Assembly: GCF_021347895.1 (NCBI RefSeq)
Contig: NC_067135.1
Coordinates: 1,046,657-1,110,656, forward strand
DNA: 64,000 nucleotides
Direction: 5' to 3'
Source: Acanthochromis polyacanthus
Taxonomy: Eukaryota; Chordata; Actinopteri; Pomacentridae
Position 1 is the stretch's first letter, and every line of letters begins with the position of its first letter. Below the pieces are notes generated by a model. It was not told the DNA's origin and searched no databases. It saw nothing but the letters and a program-made list of their open reading frames with translations. This document shows, piece after piece, positions 33,831-44,283 of the stretch. Made by a program: the position numbers and the translations under genes.

Positions 33831-35014
33831 AAACTGTGGGGGGGTTTCTGAGTCACCCGCTACATATGTAGGTCACGTGATCCGGTATCCGTACATAACG
33901 TACACATGCAGAACACATGCCTGTATTCAGCAGGAGGTCATTTGGTTTGTGGGTACATCTACATTAAATGGTGCTGTGATTTCTGATCATCAATAACTAA
34001 TAAACTAATGCTGCATGTCTGCCATGTGGGGGAATGAGCAGCCTTGGAGGAGGACTGAACTCTGAGTGTTTTTCTCATGTATTTTATTAACTTTGTTCTT
34101 CAGTTTAAAAGCTCTCACCATAATTATATCACCTTTTCCTTTATGCAGATCATATCTAAAGGTATTTCTGCACTACATCAGCAGCTGATGAAGGGATTTT
34201 TTTTTATTTTTCTGTTTCCTGTTGGGTCCACAGTGTCTTTGTTCTGCTTCTTCCAGGTCATCATTAACTTTCTGTGCAGGTCTAGCTGGACCGTTGCTTC
34301 CTCAGCATTCAGGCTGCATCCTCTGGTTTTCAGGTGGTCTCTGCTCTAATTAAGCAGAGACGCTCAGACAGAAGCTCCTAATGCCGGCCGGTAACACCAT
34401 CTGATGTAAGAGGCACTGAAAATATGTACCACTAATGAAAATGAAATTAAACACTTTGGTTATCAGTGACCTTTTGACCTCATATCTGAACTGTGTGGAG
34501 AAAGAATGATCCTGACACAGAGCAAATCCATCCATGGCCTTAAATCCATCGTAGAGGGCAACAGATTACAGCTGATGGATTAAACCTGATTTTAGGATGC
34601 CATCAATGCAACAGGAAGTCTCTGGACTGACCTCCACATGACGGACATCTCAGACCTTCTCAGGCTTTGATCGATCTGCAGGTAGTTGGAACTCTTCAAG
34701 CTCTTAATGAGAATAAATAATAATCATATAAATATATCATTATGTAATGTAATTAACCGTACTAAAGTGAAAGTTGATCAGACGCCTTGAAATCAACCTG
34801 CTGCTGAAGCAAAAAGTACAACAGTTCACTTTACTGACATTTTTCAGTCAAAAAATATGAAAATAATTAGAATCCTGGCAATAAAATGTCAGAAAATTTT
34901 AAATAAAATGCTTCAGTAGAAAATTAATTCAATAAAAGGCACAACTAAATATAACAGATTCAACAAGAAGTTCAGCTTTCTGCTGTCACCACTTTTTTTT
35001 TTTTTTACAGATAC

Positions 35015-35057
<43 letters not shown>

Positions 35058-36379
35058 TGTGAATTTTCCATTCCCACTTCAGTTCTGTAGACCATCTCTT
35101 GTGGGGGTTTTGGGGTGTTTTTTTTTTGTTTGTTTGTTTATATCTTTCTACAGATTTCTCTTATAATGAATGCATAATGTGGATTGCAGTGATGAAACAA
35201 CATGAATTAGTCACAATATTAAACAGAGAGAGTCCTGTAACAATATAACCTCAGTCTTTTAAATATGTGAAAGAAAAATATTCATGAAGGCTGGAAAAAG
35301 GTGAATGCTTTTATTTTCCAACAGATTTGACCCCAGTAGCTGCAAAATCACTAAATCTCTCAGAAATGAATGCTGCTGCAGTGTGAGACCACAGAAACAC
35401 ACTTTTACTGTCAATAAATGCCTTTATTTTCAGGTATTCCATCCATTTTTATGTTTACATTTTTTTTGTCATTCCAGATTGGAATGACAAAAAAAACAAT
35501 GACAAAAACGAGACACAGAAGACAGAAAGGTCATCACCATGTTCTGCTAACATGTTGTGGGACACGTTCCATAAATAATAATTATTATTTTAAATATTAT
35601 GTTCATTAAAAAATGTTCCCACAATTACAGAGACGTGAAAGAAAAAAATCAAACCAATAAAACTAGATTTAAATTAGATTCTAACTGTTTTATCAGAGAT
35701 CCAGTTTGGTCATCAGGGGGACAAGAGAAAAATGGGATTTCAGGGAACTCCAGACTTATTTTGTATTTTAAATATTTTAAACATTCTTTTCTCCTAGTTT
35801 TTATAGATTTGGTCTCAGGACAAGAACATTTACACACTGCTGACATTTTAGGGTTTAATACGTGGATTATGGGATGGAAAACGCCCTCCAGGTCTGGAAC
35901 TCCTATTTTATGGCACCGTTTGATGGCTGATTTTCAGCTTTTAAAAATGAACAAATTCTGGATGAAAGACTAAAAAAAACTTTCAACTGACTTTACCTGT
36001 TTAGTGTAAAAACACACAAAATAATCAATCACTGGAAACGTTCAGGTTGGCTGTAAAAAAAAAAAGAAATAATACTTTAAAAAATCCACATAAAAAAATC
36101 TGTGCTTTGTTCTGTTCCAGTTGAATGTTTTTGCTGTTTGCACTGTCCTGTTTTAAACACGTTTACATGTATATGTGTATATTTGAAACATTATTTGAGT
36201 GCTATTTGTTTATTTGTTTATTCCTATTATTCCTCTGATTATGTGGGAGTGTTTGGTGTCCTGCAGTAGGTGGGGATGGTGAGAAGATCCAGGCCCTCCA
36301 GTGGACTTCCTGCAGGTCCTGCTGGTTCCAGATCAGCTGATTATCTCCATCACCTGTGGCTCTGATTAAAACCCACACA
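33831..36379. other. AT-rich sequence, no gene seen
   Basis: Contains the ATT microsatellite at 35019 and a T12+ run at 34992-35006. A 35485-35530 block has GACAAAAACGAGACACAGAA words of the A-rich family. Confidence 0.4.
35019..35057 (+). repeat. (ATT)n microsatellite
   Basis: About 13 uninterrupted units. Confidence 0.95.
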
Positions 36380-36960
36380 CGGACACGGAGCTGCTTCCTG
36401 GTTCTGTCCACGGCAGCACGATGGATCCACGGACACGCAGCTCCCTCTCCGCCAGCCGCTCCGTGTCCGTCCCGGTGGCGCAGAGAGGAGGACGGACCGA
36501 TCCGAGGTAACGGAGGAGGAGGAAGAGGAGGAGGAAGAGGAGGGGGAAGAGGAGGAGGAGGAGACCGCTGGAAGGAAGGCGGAGGAGGCGAAATCCCGCG
36601 AGAAAAGGAGCCACAGAAAACGGACAGTTAACGCGCACCGAGCGGAGAGACGGGAGAGCGCGAGGAGCCGCTGCACGTGAGGTGCGCGAGACCCCCGGGG
36701 AGCCGAGCACGGACTAACCGGTAATGCGGAGGAGAACCGCCGGGGCTTAGGGCGGTTTTATTTCACCCCCACGGACACGGAGGACCAGGAGCTCCACGGA
36801 AAGGTAAGGAGCTCCGCGGAGGTCCGCATCACGCACACCTGTAACAGCCATGGCCGCTAATTAACGGCAGCTGGACCGGGGGGACGGAGCCGGGGGGACG
36901 GAGCCGGGACCCGGTTCTGCTGCCGGTGGTCCCGGTCTCCAAGAGGAACCATGGAGGGTC
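36380..36960 (+). promoter_or_regulatory. CpG island / probable promoter and first exon
   Basis: This is the only long GC- and CpG-rich stretch in the window outside repeats (CGCAGC, CCGTGTCCGTCCCGG, GCGCACCGAGCGG, GGGGAGCCGAGC). A (GGA)n purine run lies at 36508-36565. Candidate splice donors on the plus strand are GAG|GTAACG (36506/36507) and AAAG|GTAAGG (36803/36804), the latter near consensus. After it come two tandem GGGGGGACGGAGCC units (36875-36905) with G-quadruplex potential. The layout fits the promoter and first (partly untranslated) exon of a plus-strand gene whose later exons lie outside the window. In fish, such islands mark constitutive or developmental promoters. Confidence 0.55.
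36421..36506 (+). CDS. Candidate first coding exon, gene not recognised
   Basis: An ATG at 36421 has A at -3 and G at +4, a good initiation context. It opens the peptide MDPRTRSSLSASRSVSVPV followed by AQRGGRTDPR, Ser/Arg-rich, and the frame closes with TAA within the GTAACG donor. So translation would only make sense if the exon is spliced at 36506 (86 nt, leaving two bases of a split codon). Alternatively the whole block to 36803 is 5' UTR and this is an upstream ORF. No family is recognised. Confidence 0.25.
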
Positions 36961-37223
36961 TGACAGCTGGATGTGTTTGGATCAGAGAGGAACAGTTTGG
37001 GTTCAGAGAAGATCCATAACTGAGGGACGGGGTGCGTGTGCGTGTTGTGTTGCTGTTAGCCTCCCACATGTTCTCCACCATGGATCTGCTCCTCTGCTGC
37101 TGTTTGCTGCAGATGGAGGTTCTGGTTCTGGTCCAGGTTGTGGAGGTTCTGCTGGAGCCTCTCTGGGTGTCTGGTGGGTGGTTTATGTATCCTCATCTAT
37201 TGACTAATGCTGGAGAGAGGAGG

Positions 37224-37225
<2 letters not shown>
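36961..37225. other. Start of the putative first intron
   Basis: CpG density falls here. No other exon evidence is seen. Confidence 0.35.

Positions 37226-37284
<59 letters not shown>
37226..37284 (+). repeat. (GT)n microsatellite
   Basis: About 29 perfect units. Confidence 0.98.
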
Positions 37285-37287
<3 letters not shown>

Positions 37288-37485
37288 CAGTTAGTGTGGT
37301 TCTGCTGCTGCTCAGTGCAGAGATGGATGGAGCTGCAGTGTGAGTGTGTGTTGTGGAGTTTTTATTGTGTGCGCGTCCTGGCAGACCCAGAGGGTTTTCA
37401 CTGCATGTGAAACCCTCCGTCAGCACCTCAGTGTTCCCTCCTGATCCTGAACAGAACGTCAGACAGAACTCTAAGTTAGAGCTGC

Positions 37486-37486
<1 letters not shown>

Positions 37487-37557
<71 letters not shown>
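37487..37557 (+). repeat. (AC)n microsatellite
   Basis: About 35 perfect units, complementary in orientation to the GT tract 200 bp to the left. Confidence 0.98.
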
Positions 37558-37559
<2 letters not shown>

Positions 37560-37844
37560 CTGAACGTGCATGGTGAACATGCAGCTGCAGAGGACTGCAG
37601 CCACTGGTGTCCTGAGGTTCTAATGAATGAAAGAACATCAGTGTTAATGCAGAGAGTCACAGTGAAGCTCTAATTATCCAGATAATTACTGTAATAATCT
37701 AAATTATCCTTCAGGTCCACAAACCTGGATTATCCATGCTTTATTTTAGTCACTTCTCAATAAAAACACCAAACATCCGCTGGTTAAACGGGACAATTTG
37801 CTGCTTTTCATGGAGAATGTTTGCAGTTAGAAGCTGGTTTAATG

Positions 37845-37925
37845 GTCCTGGAGAACATTTGTTCTACCTGGGGAACATTTATTACATCTGGAGAACATTT
37901 GTTCATCCCGGAGAACATTTCTACC
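37845..37925 (+). repeat. Short minisatellite, about 4 copies
   Basis: The word TGGAGAACATTTGTTC (and GGGGAACATTTATTAC) recurs at about 20-25-bp steps. Confidence 0.7.
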
Positions 37926-38022
37926 TGATAAATGTTTAAACATCAGCCCAAAGTTAAACGGCAAAAATAATCTGCTTTTCTCTGTTTTCTGTCTTTAGTA
38001 TCAGCGGTGGTTCTGTTTGGTT

Positions 38023-38096
38023 CTCTGCTTTATGTCCTCTGCTTTATGTCCTCTGCTTTAGGTTCTCTGCTTTAGGTTCTCTGCTTTAGGTTCTCT
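38023..38096 (+). repeat. 14-bp minisatellite, about 5 copies
   Basis: The unit is TCTCTGCTTTAGGT with TCCTCTGCTTTATG variants. Confidence 0.9.
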
Positions 38097-39861
38097 CTCT
38101 ATCCATATATTAGATCATGTACCTGCAGGGCTGATCACCTGTCTGAGGGAGGATTAGCTCCACACCGACCAGGTGGAGACTCTTCCTCTTCTCACATATT
38201 CGTACATTCATCGTCTCCTCAGACTCTAAATGTTTTTGGTGTTTTTCTGCTCCTGCTGGTGTCGGTTATATAACGGATCACACCGGAGCGATTCCCCCGT
38301 CTCTCTCTCATCGTTCTTGTTCTGCTTCCAATCGTTCCTCAGCAGCTGGAGGGATGGAAGCTGCCAAAGAGCTGCGATGTAGGCAGCAGGAACAAACAAC
38401 GATCAGTTAGAGGCTTTATGTAGCATCTGAAGCACACACTGCTGGTAGAAGGTTAGCACAAAGGTTTTCTAACCATCAATGAGCCTTTCAGCACCGTTAG
38501 CTAACACAATGTAGCATTAGAACACAGGAGTGATGGTTGCTGGAAATGTTCCTCTGTAGCCCTATGGAGATATTCCATTAAACATCAGCTGTTTCCAGCT
38601 GCAATGGTCATTTACCACATTAACAATGTCTACACTGGATTTATCATTCATTTAATGTCATCTGCATCGAAAAAATGATTTATTTTCAACAATAAGGACG
38701 TTTCTAAGGCAGTGTAGTTTATTCTTGTCATTTTAAAGAAATTCAAGGAACTCTAGGCATAAATTTGGAGTCATTTTTACAAAGATTTTAAATCAAAATA
38801 TCCAACAACTAGAAGCTTGTCTGGTCAAACTTTAACACATCAGGTTCTACTGATGTTAGAGCCTCAACAGTTGGAGAAATGCTGACCAACGGGGGACAAT
38901 TTTGAGTCATTTTCGACAATCTTTATCTTAATTTGCACAGATTTTAATAATTTTAGGACAAATGTTAGGTAATCTTGGACAATTTTAAATCATTTCAGAC
39001 AATCTTTATCTTATTTTGAACAAATCTAAGTAATTTACGACGAGATTCAAGTTATTTTTGTTGAAACGTCGACAGAAATGCATAAAAGTCTGTATTTTAG
39101 TAGAAATATGGATCCATCCACATATATGCAAACACAGGAAGCTTCTGGAGACACAGTACTGACCTGTTTTGACTGTTTTGGGCTTTTTTCCTTAATTTTC
39201 AGGAGTCTGTGATTATTTATAGACACAAATCATTCATTTCATTGAGAAAATGTCGTGTATTTCAGTGTTTTTTTTGTTTTTTACTGTATATCATGTTATG
39301 AGCTTTTTCAACCTGGATCTTTGTCTTTTTTGATGTTTTAGAAAGAGCTTTATGAAGTTTTGAGTCAATTCCAGCCCACAAATGGATATCTGAGCTTTTC
39401 ATAGATACACAGTCTGGAGATTCTGATGTGATAGTGATTAGAAATACGGAAATAAACGTCATTCTGAGACATGCTACACATTTCTAAGTGCCTCCAGATT
39501 TGTGAACGGTCAGCGAGGCGCAGAGAAAAGGTTGACTAAAACCAGACACGTAAGAACAGTTGGGTTATGTTCGTTTTGTGGTTTCTTATTGTAGAATTTC
39601 GTGAATTTTCACGTGTTCGATCTGACATTATTCTGTAATCAAAAAAAGTAATCAAATTGATTGATTATTTTTTTTATTTCAAATCAGCTTCTGACATTAT
39701 CAAAATCAGACAATTTACATGAGTGATTTGAAAAGGTGATGGATGAAGCAACGCTTATAAATTCCAACCCCTCACACACCACCAGACTTCCATATAGGAC
39801 TACATTTTCCTGCCACACACAACATATAGACTAGACAAAAGACAAAGGTTGTTGCTAGAGG

Positions 39862-40140
39862 TACGGACCAGTACCCGTAGCCTGTGGACTACGGATACGG
39901 CACTTTCCATTTGCCAATCAGATACACGAGATCTGGTCACGTGACTCCCGGTAGACGCTAGAGGTACGGACCCTAAACCTGACCCTAACACCAACCCTAA
40001 CCTTAACCTTTGCTTACCTTTCAGCAGTTTGCAGTGGTTAGCAGCTTCTTGACTCGCAACACTCGCGTACGGGTCCGTATCTGTCTGGCAAATGGAAAGT
40101 GCCGTATCCGTAGGCCACAGGCTACGTGTACGGGTCCGTA
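39862..40140. mobile_element. Fold-back element with 64-bp inverted arms
   Basis: 39862-39925 and 40077-40140 are inverted repeats with about 59 of 64 positions matching (GTAGCCTGTGG, TACGGATACGGCACTTTCCA). The 151-bp loop holds a direct copy of GCTAGAGGTACGGACC (39957, also at 39854) and the telomere-like stretch at 39967. ACGGACC words mark each arm's inner and outer edges. There is no coding sequence. It is most likely a non-autonomous DNA element or a palindrome from inverted duplication. Confidence 0.8.
39967..40017 (+). repeat. Degenerate telomere-like CCCTAA run
   Basis: ACCCTAAACCTGACCCTAAC then ACCAACCCTAACCTTAACC: about six CCCTAA-like hexamers with interruptions, in the loop of the fold-back element. 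Confidence 0.7.
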
Positions 40141-41219
40141 TCTGTGGACACTACCAAAGACAAAAGACGGACCCATTACACTTCAAACCCACACCACTCC
40201 CCCCTTTGAACACTGAAACATCTCAATTAGAACAATGGTGTCAATTCTCATTCTTTTAGGTAGCTACACAATACATCGACACAGATCCTTGAGCATCTAC
40301 TTATGCTAATACATACCAACAACATACAATGTTATACAAGCACATTCTGGGAAAAAAAACCGAGAGAACAGAAAAAAGAATAAATACATTCTAGTTACAA
40401 AAGTGTTTTCTGGCTGTGGTAATCATGGATCACCCAAACCCAGGCCCATACACATTGTGAGTGTGCCTGTTTATGAATGTAATGTAATATGTGTAGGTGT
40501 GTCGGCCACAGCCATGCATTCTTAAGTACCTGTGCCGAGCAATGGAGGCATCAGTCTTCCATCCCCTCCTGGTAATCACTCAACACTTGTCTTTTAAATA
40601 ATTTTTTCAACTGGACAATATTTTTGCACATTTTTATTTATTTCATTTTTATTTATTCTGTATGACATACAAAGAGTTTGAACATATTTTAGTTTAAACA
40701 GGAAAGAAGCTCAGCAGTGAGATAGACGTGGCTGAGCTGTGTTTAATAACTACAGAAATGACTCCGACTGGTTTCAACTCCAACTGTCCAGAGGAACGTA
40801 GAGTTTATGTGTGGAACATCATCAGCAGATGGCTGCAGCTTCACTGTTAATGCAGAACGTAGAGCTGTGAGGTTGGAGCACCTGGAGCCCAGACAGTGGG
40901 AGTGTTTTATATGTTTCTATCTGTATGTATGTGCTGCTGGTGAACAGCCTGTAAGCAGCAGATCATATAGGATCCATGCAGACGGGAACTCGTTTCCAGA
41001 TCTTCCACCACCTGTTGCTGGAAAACGTTTGGTGCTTCATGTTGTTGACTGACTTGTATGTTGTTAGGTTTCTGCGTCTTAATACTCATTTGTCTTTGTT
41101 TATAGACCAGAATTGTGTGAATAATGGTGTGTGGTGTTTTCATGGAGATTCTGGTCTTCCGCTGCTGATCAATCTCATCCATGAACAACAAACAGAGCTC
41201 ACTTCGAACAGAAGTCATG
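40141..41219. other. No gene or recognised repeat
   Basis: AT-rich sequence. Frames at 40807-41052 and 40907-41239 have no motifs. Confidence 0.4.
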
Positions 41220-41365
41220 TTCGTATCTTCACTGTGCATTTTACTGCCTCACTGTTGCTCCTTTCCAGAGAAACAATCATTTATTATTATGAGATGGCAC
41301 TCGTCACCATGGTAACCCAGAAAATGGAGGAGAAGCTTCAAACATGTTGTGATATTTGGTGCCTA
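41220..41365 (+). repeat. Interspersed repeat family D, copy 1
   Basis: TCACTGTTGCTCCTTTCCAG, then ACTCGTCACCATGGTAACC, then AGAAGCTTCAAACATG. The same three blocks in the same order occur inverted at 49965-50125. Confidence 0.75.
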
Positions 41366-41699
41366 AATTTGTCCAGAAACGGAGTGAAAATGATCCTTTA
41401 TGATATTCTTCATCTTTGCAGCGTCTTCTTGTAGTAGTTCATCAAATCCTGCAGCTCTTAATCTAGATCTCACCGTCTGTTTTCTGCAGTCAGGACATGC
41501 TAGTTGTCATAAATGTATAGAATTTGTGGCAGCAGAACATAAAACAGGAGTGTTCAGAAGGTGCTGCAGGTTAAAGTGGCTTCTACAGATCTGAATCAGC
41601 AGAAAAAGGAACGTGTCACAACATGCTGGTGTAATTGAAGTGTTGTGGTGAGAAACTTATTTTATTTGAAGTGGAAAGCACATTAAAAACTAGCAAAGT
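41366..41699. other. No gene or recognised repeat
   Basis: Nothing supportable seen. Confidence 0.4.
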
Positions 41700-41935
41700 C
41701 CTCAGAGAGCTCAGTCGTTGGATCATTTCTAACGGATGAAATCTTGAAAACATTTGTGTCGGAACATTGTGTTCTCATTTTGGACAAACTGAGTCATTTT
41801 GGATCCTGATTTTGTTATTTAGGACAAATTTTAAGTGATTTTGAACCACTTTCTCATCAAATCCATGGTTCCAGACAGCTGCATCACTGCCAGAATCTGA
41901 TCACTTGGTCATTTCTGAGCTTCACTGTAAATGTG
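41700..41935 (-). mobile_element. Interspersed repeat family C, inverted partial copy
   Basis: The complement of TGACCAAGTGATCAGATTCT and of ATCAGAAATGATCCAA-like blocks of copy 1 is visible at each end. The middle has diverged and includes GAGTCATTTTGG words. Confidence 0.5.
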
Positions 41936-41999
41936 AATGTGTTGGTCTGTTTCAGAGTGCTGTTGTTCACAGGCGTCCTCTGATCATTGGTGGAGTATT

Positions 42000-42300
42000 T
42001 ACCTCCACCAAGGAGGTTTTGTGACACCCGGCGTCCGTCTGTCCGTCTGTCCGTCTGTCCGTCTGTCCGTCCGTCTGTCCGTCCGTCCGTCCGTCCGTCC
42101 GTCCGTCCGTCCGTCCGTCCGTCCGTCCGTCCGTCCGTCCGTCCGTCCGCAAGATAACTCAAAAACGCCTGGGCAGATTCACATGACATTTTGAGGGGAT
42201 GTAGACTATGGTAAGAGGAAGAGCTGATTTAATTTTGGTGGCAATCCGGAAAGGATCCTGGATTCTGGATCACTTTGAATTTTTTAGTATGGTTTAGTAT
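42000..42300 (+). mobile_element. Interspersed repeat family C, 5' part, plus orientation
   Basis: Starts ACCTCCACCAAGGAGGTTTT, then the GTCC/GTCT tract, then AAGATAACTCAAAAACGCC and GGTGGCAATCCGGA. The head corresponds to CAGCCGAGGAGGCCGAGTTA at about 46410. Confidence 0.65.
42032..42149 (+). repeat. (GTCC)n/(GTCT)n microsatellite
   Basis: About 29 tetranucleotide units. GTCTGTCC comes first and then pure GTCC. It grew from the short tract internal to family C. Confidence 0.97.
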
Positions 42301-42360
42301 GTGGTCCAAAATATGACAAAAACATCATAGGTTAGTATGTCGTCCAACAAATTGGAGCAA

Positions 42361-42603
42361 GGTGTCCAGATAGCTCAACTGGTTCAGAAAGTGATTCATA
42401 AACAGAACTGTGTCAGAGACGCAGGTTTGATTCCAGCTCATGGTCCTTTACTGCATGGGTTTCCTGTTTTCCTCTCTGTCCTTGGCAGAGGTCTGCACTC
42501 TCTGAGAGCTTTTCTGGTTACCTCTCCAGTCCCGTTCTTCCACCGTATGTATTTTACATGTAGTTCAGCTGTCTGTGTTTGTCGCTATAAATGAACTGAA
42601 AAC
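42361..42603 (+). mobile_element. Second tRNA-derived SINE type, decayed
   Basis: A box-like TAGCTCAACTGGTTCAGA (about 42371) and B box-like GGTTTGATTCC (about 42424) are correctly spaced for a pol III promoter. An unrelated body (CATGGTCCTTTACTGCATGG) and a tail CGCTATAAATGAACTGAAAA follow. It differs from the SINE at 3121 in both head and body. Confidence 0.65.
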
Positions 42604-43269
42604 TGTCCCTAACCCAGCAGCTTTAAAGCTACAAACATCCCATAATACAGCACTGTGGAGAAGACTGCATGCACACGTTTCCTCAGACAAAAACCGTTCA
42701 TCGTCTTTTATGTCCAGCAGAGGACATGATCGTTGTGAAAAAGGCTAACATTCTCTCTGCAGCTCCTCAGATCTGCTTTTCTTTCAGCCTCGTGTCGTCC
42801 TGTGGAACAAATCGACCCGTTTGAAAGTTTAAAGTGTGGAAAAAAAAAAATTCACTGTGAAATATCTGTTGTTCACATTTTTAACATTTTTGGGATTTTT
42901 TTTTTTTTTAAGGAAAAAATGATTTAAAAAAAAATCTTTCTTAAGAACATTCACAAAACATTTGATTTTTATGTGAATGTTGTTAAAGTACTAGAAATTT
43001 TACTGATATAATGTGATCACTTTAGATATTTTCAGGGGTTTTGGGGAAGATTTTTTCCTCATTAAAGAAATATTTACAGGAATTTTCTTTTTAAAAAGGG
43101 GAAACTTTTAAGGAAATATTTGCATTTTCTTCCTGAAGGTTTTGCAAATATTCAGAAATTTGGGGAATTTTTTAGCTGAAGTTTTGGATTTTTTCTTTTC
43201 AAACAAGGAAACAATATTTTTTGGTGCCTGTAAATGAAGACAACAGGACGGTTAAACATCTTCAGACAG
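42604..43269. other. AT-rich sequence
   Basis: Many A and T runs. No coding or family-level signal. Confidence 0.45.
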
Positions 43270-43800
43270 AAAACGGTGATTAGAAGAAGCTCTGAAAAGG
43301 AGTGATGAGCGTTTTAAACTATTTTATTTTACCAGGAAGTCTCTTGAGATTAAACATCTCTTTTCCAGAGGAGACCTGGCCAACGCAGCGCACTGTTTCA
43401 GAAAATGTTCACATACATAAAAACATCATTGTTCTGAAGGCTGGTGCTGGGATAGAATCATCTCGCTTTACTAATGCCGGGTTCTGCTCGAGGTTTCTTC
43501 CCTGTTAAAAGGGTGTTTTCTTGCCACTGTCTCCTTTGGGCTGCTCTGGGGGTCAGGCATATGGGTTCTGTAAAGCGTCTTGAGACCATTTGACTGTAAT
43601 TGACGCTATATAAATAAAATTGAATTGAATTGAATTAATGCTACCAGTGTCTGTTCTGATACAATCAGTGATTAGAAGAAGCTCTGGATACATGTGATGA
43701 CTGTTTTTAAAGTGTTTTCATCGTTCTGAAGGCTGATGCTGGGATAGAACCAGTGCTGAGACCAGTTCCAGCTCTACTAACCAGTGTTTGCTCTGCTTGT
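43270..43800 (+). repeat. Direct duplication split by an L2 tail
   Basis: GTGATTAGAAGAAGCTCTG occurs at about 43277 and 43669, and GTTCTGAAGGCTGGTGCTGG at 43432 with GTTCTGAAGGCTGATGCTGG at 43725. The two copies are about 300-390 bp apart and the L2 fragment (43478-43635) sits in the left copy. Confidence 0.75.
43478..43635 (+). mobile_element. LINE L2/Maui-type 3' end, 5'-truncated
   Basis: GGTTTCTTCCCTGTTAAAAG, CTTGCCACTGTCTCC, TGTAAAGCGTCTTGAGACC, GACGCTATATAAATAAAATT and then (GAATT)n are the hallmark 3' UTR and tail of teleost L2 LINEs. TAATGC flanks both ends (43472-43477 and 43636-43641), a 6-bp target duplication. Confidence 0.93.
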
Positions 43801-43910
43801 AATGACTGTTTTCATGTGTTCGGTCTGACAGCCAGAGAAAGTTTAAATCCTTTTTTGGGTTTGTGATTTTGCTGGCTCTGACCTGAGTGGGTGAGGACTT
43901 TTTTTAAACC

Positions 43911-43962
43911 ATCTCTCTCTCTTTCTCTCTCTCTCCCTCTTTCTTCCTCCTCCACTCGTTTT
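43911..43962 (+). repeat. (CT)n-rich pyrimidine tract
   Basis: TCTCTCTCTTTCTCTCTCTC followed by CCTCTTTCTTCCTCC. Confidence 0.85.
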
Positions 43963-44268
43963 TATTTTGCATTTTCAGGATGGATGGAGTGGAGGAGCTC
44001 GGCTGCTGATTGTTTTGTGCAGCAGAGTGAATCGCTGCTCTCCATCCTGCCGTCACTTTGCTGTATTTTCCTCCATCTTTCCCTCATCGCTCGCTGATCA
44101 TCCTTCCATCTCCATCACTGCTGTCGTTTCTCCTGCAGCATCTTTTCTCCTCCACTGCTGGTTTTCTACTTTGCTTCCACTTCCTCCTTCATTAAACATC
44201 AGCTCCTTTTCTCTTCTTCTGTTTGAGTCTGTCTCGTCACTTGTAGGTAGAAATCAGTCTGACTTGGA

Positions 44269-44283
44269 CCACTAGAGGGCGCT
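44269..44283 (+). promoter_or_regulatory. CTCF-like motif, strong match, plus orientation
   Basis: CCACTAGAGGGCGCT matches the vertebrate CTCF core at every defined position. Confidence 0.55.

Larger units (their letters stand above)
37558..39861. other. Intronic or intergenic sequence with short tandem and degenerate repeats
   Basis: 38750-39070 has GAGTCATTTT and GGACAAATTTT words, in reverse orientation to 8160-9135. No exon is recognised. Confidence 0.4.

Noticed and set aside
36356..36710. Minus and alternate plus frames of 91-114 codons in the CpG island
   Set aside because: GC-rich DNA has few stops; Ser/Gly/Arg low-complexity content comes from the GGA run, and no family is recognised.
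39967..40017. True interstitial telomere
   Set aside because: Only about six degenerate hexamers, with CCTGACC and ACCAACC interruptions, inside a fold-back element.
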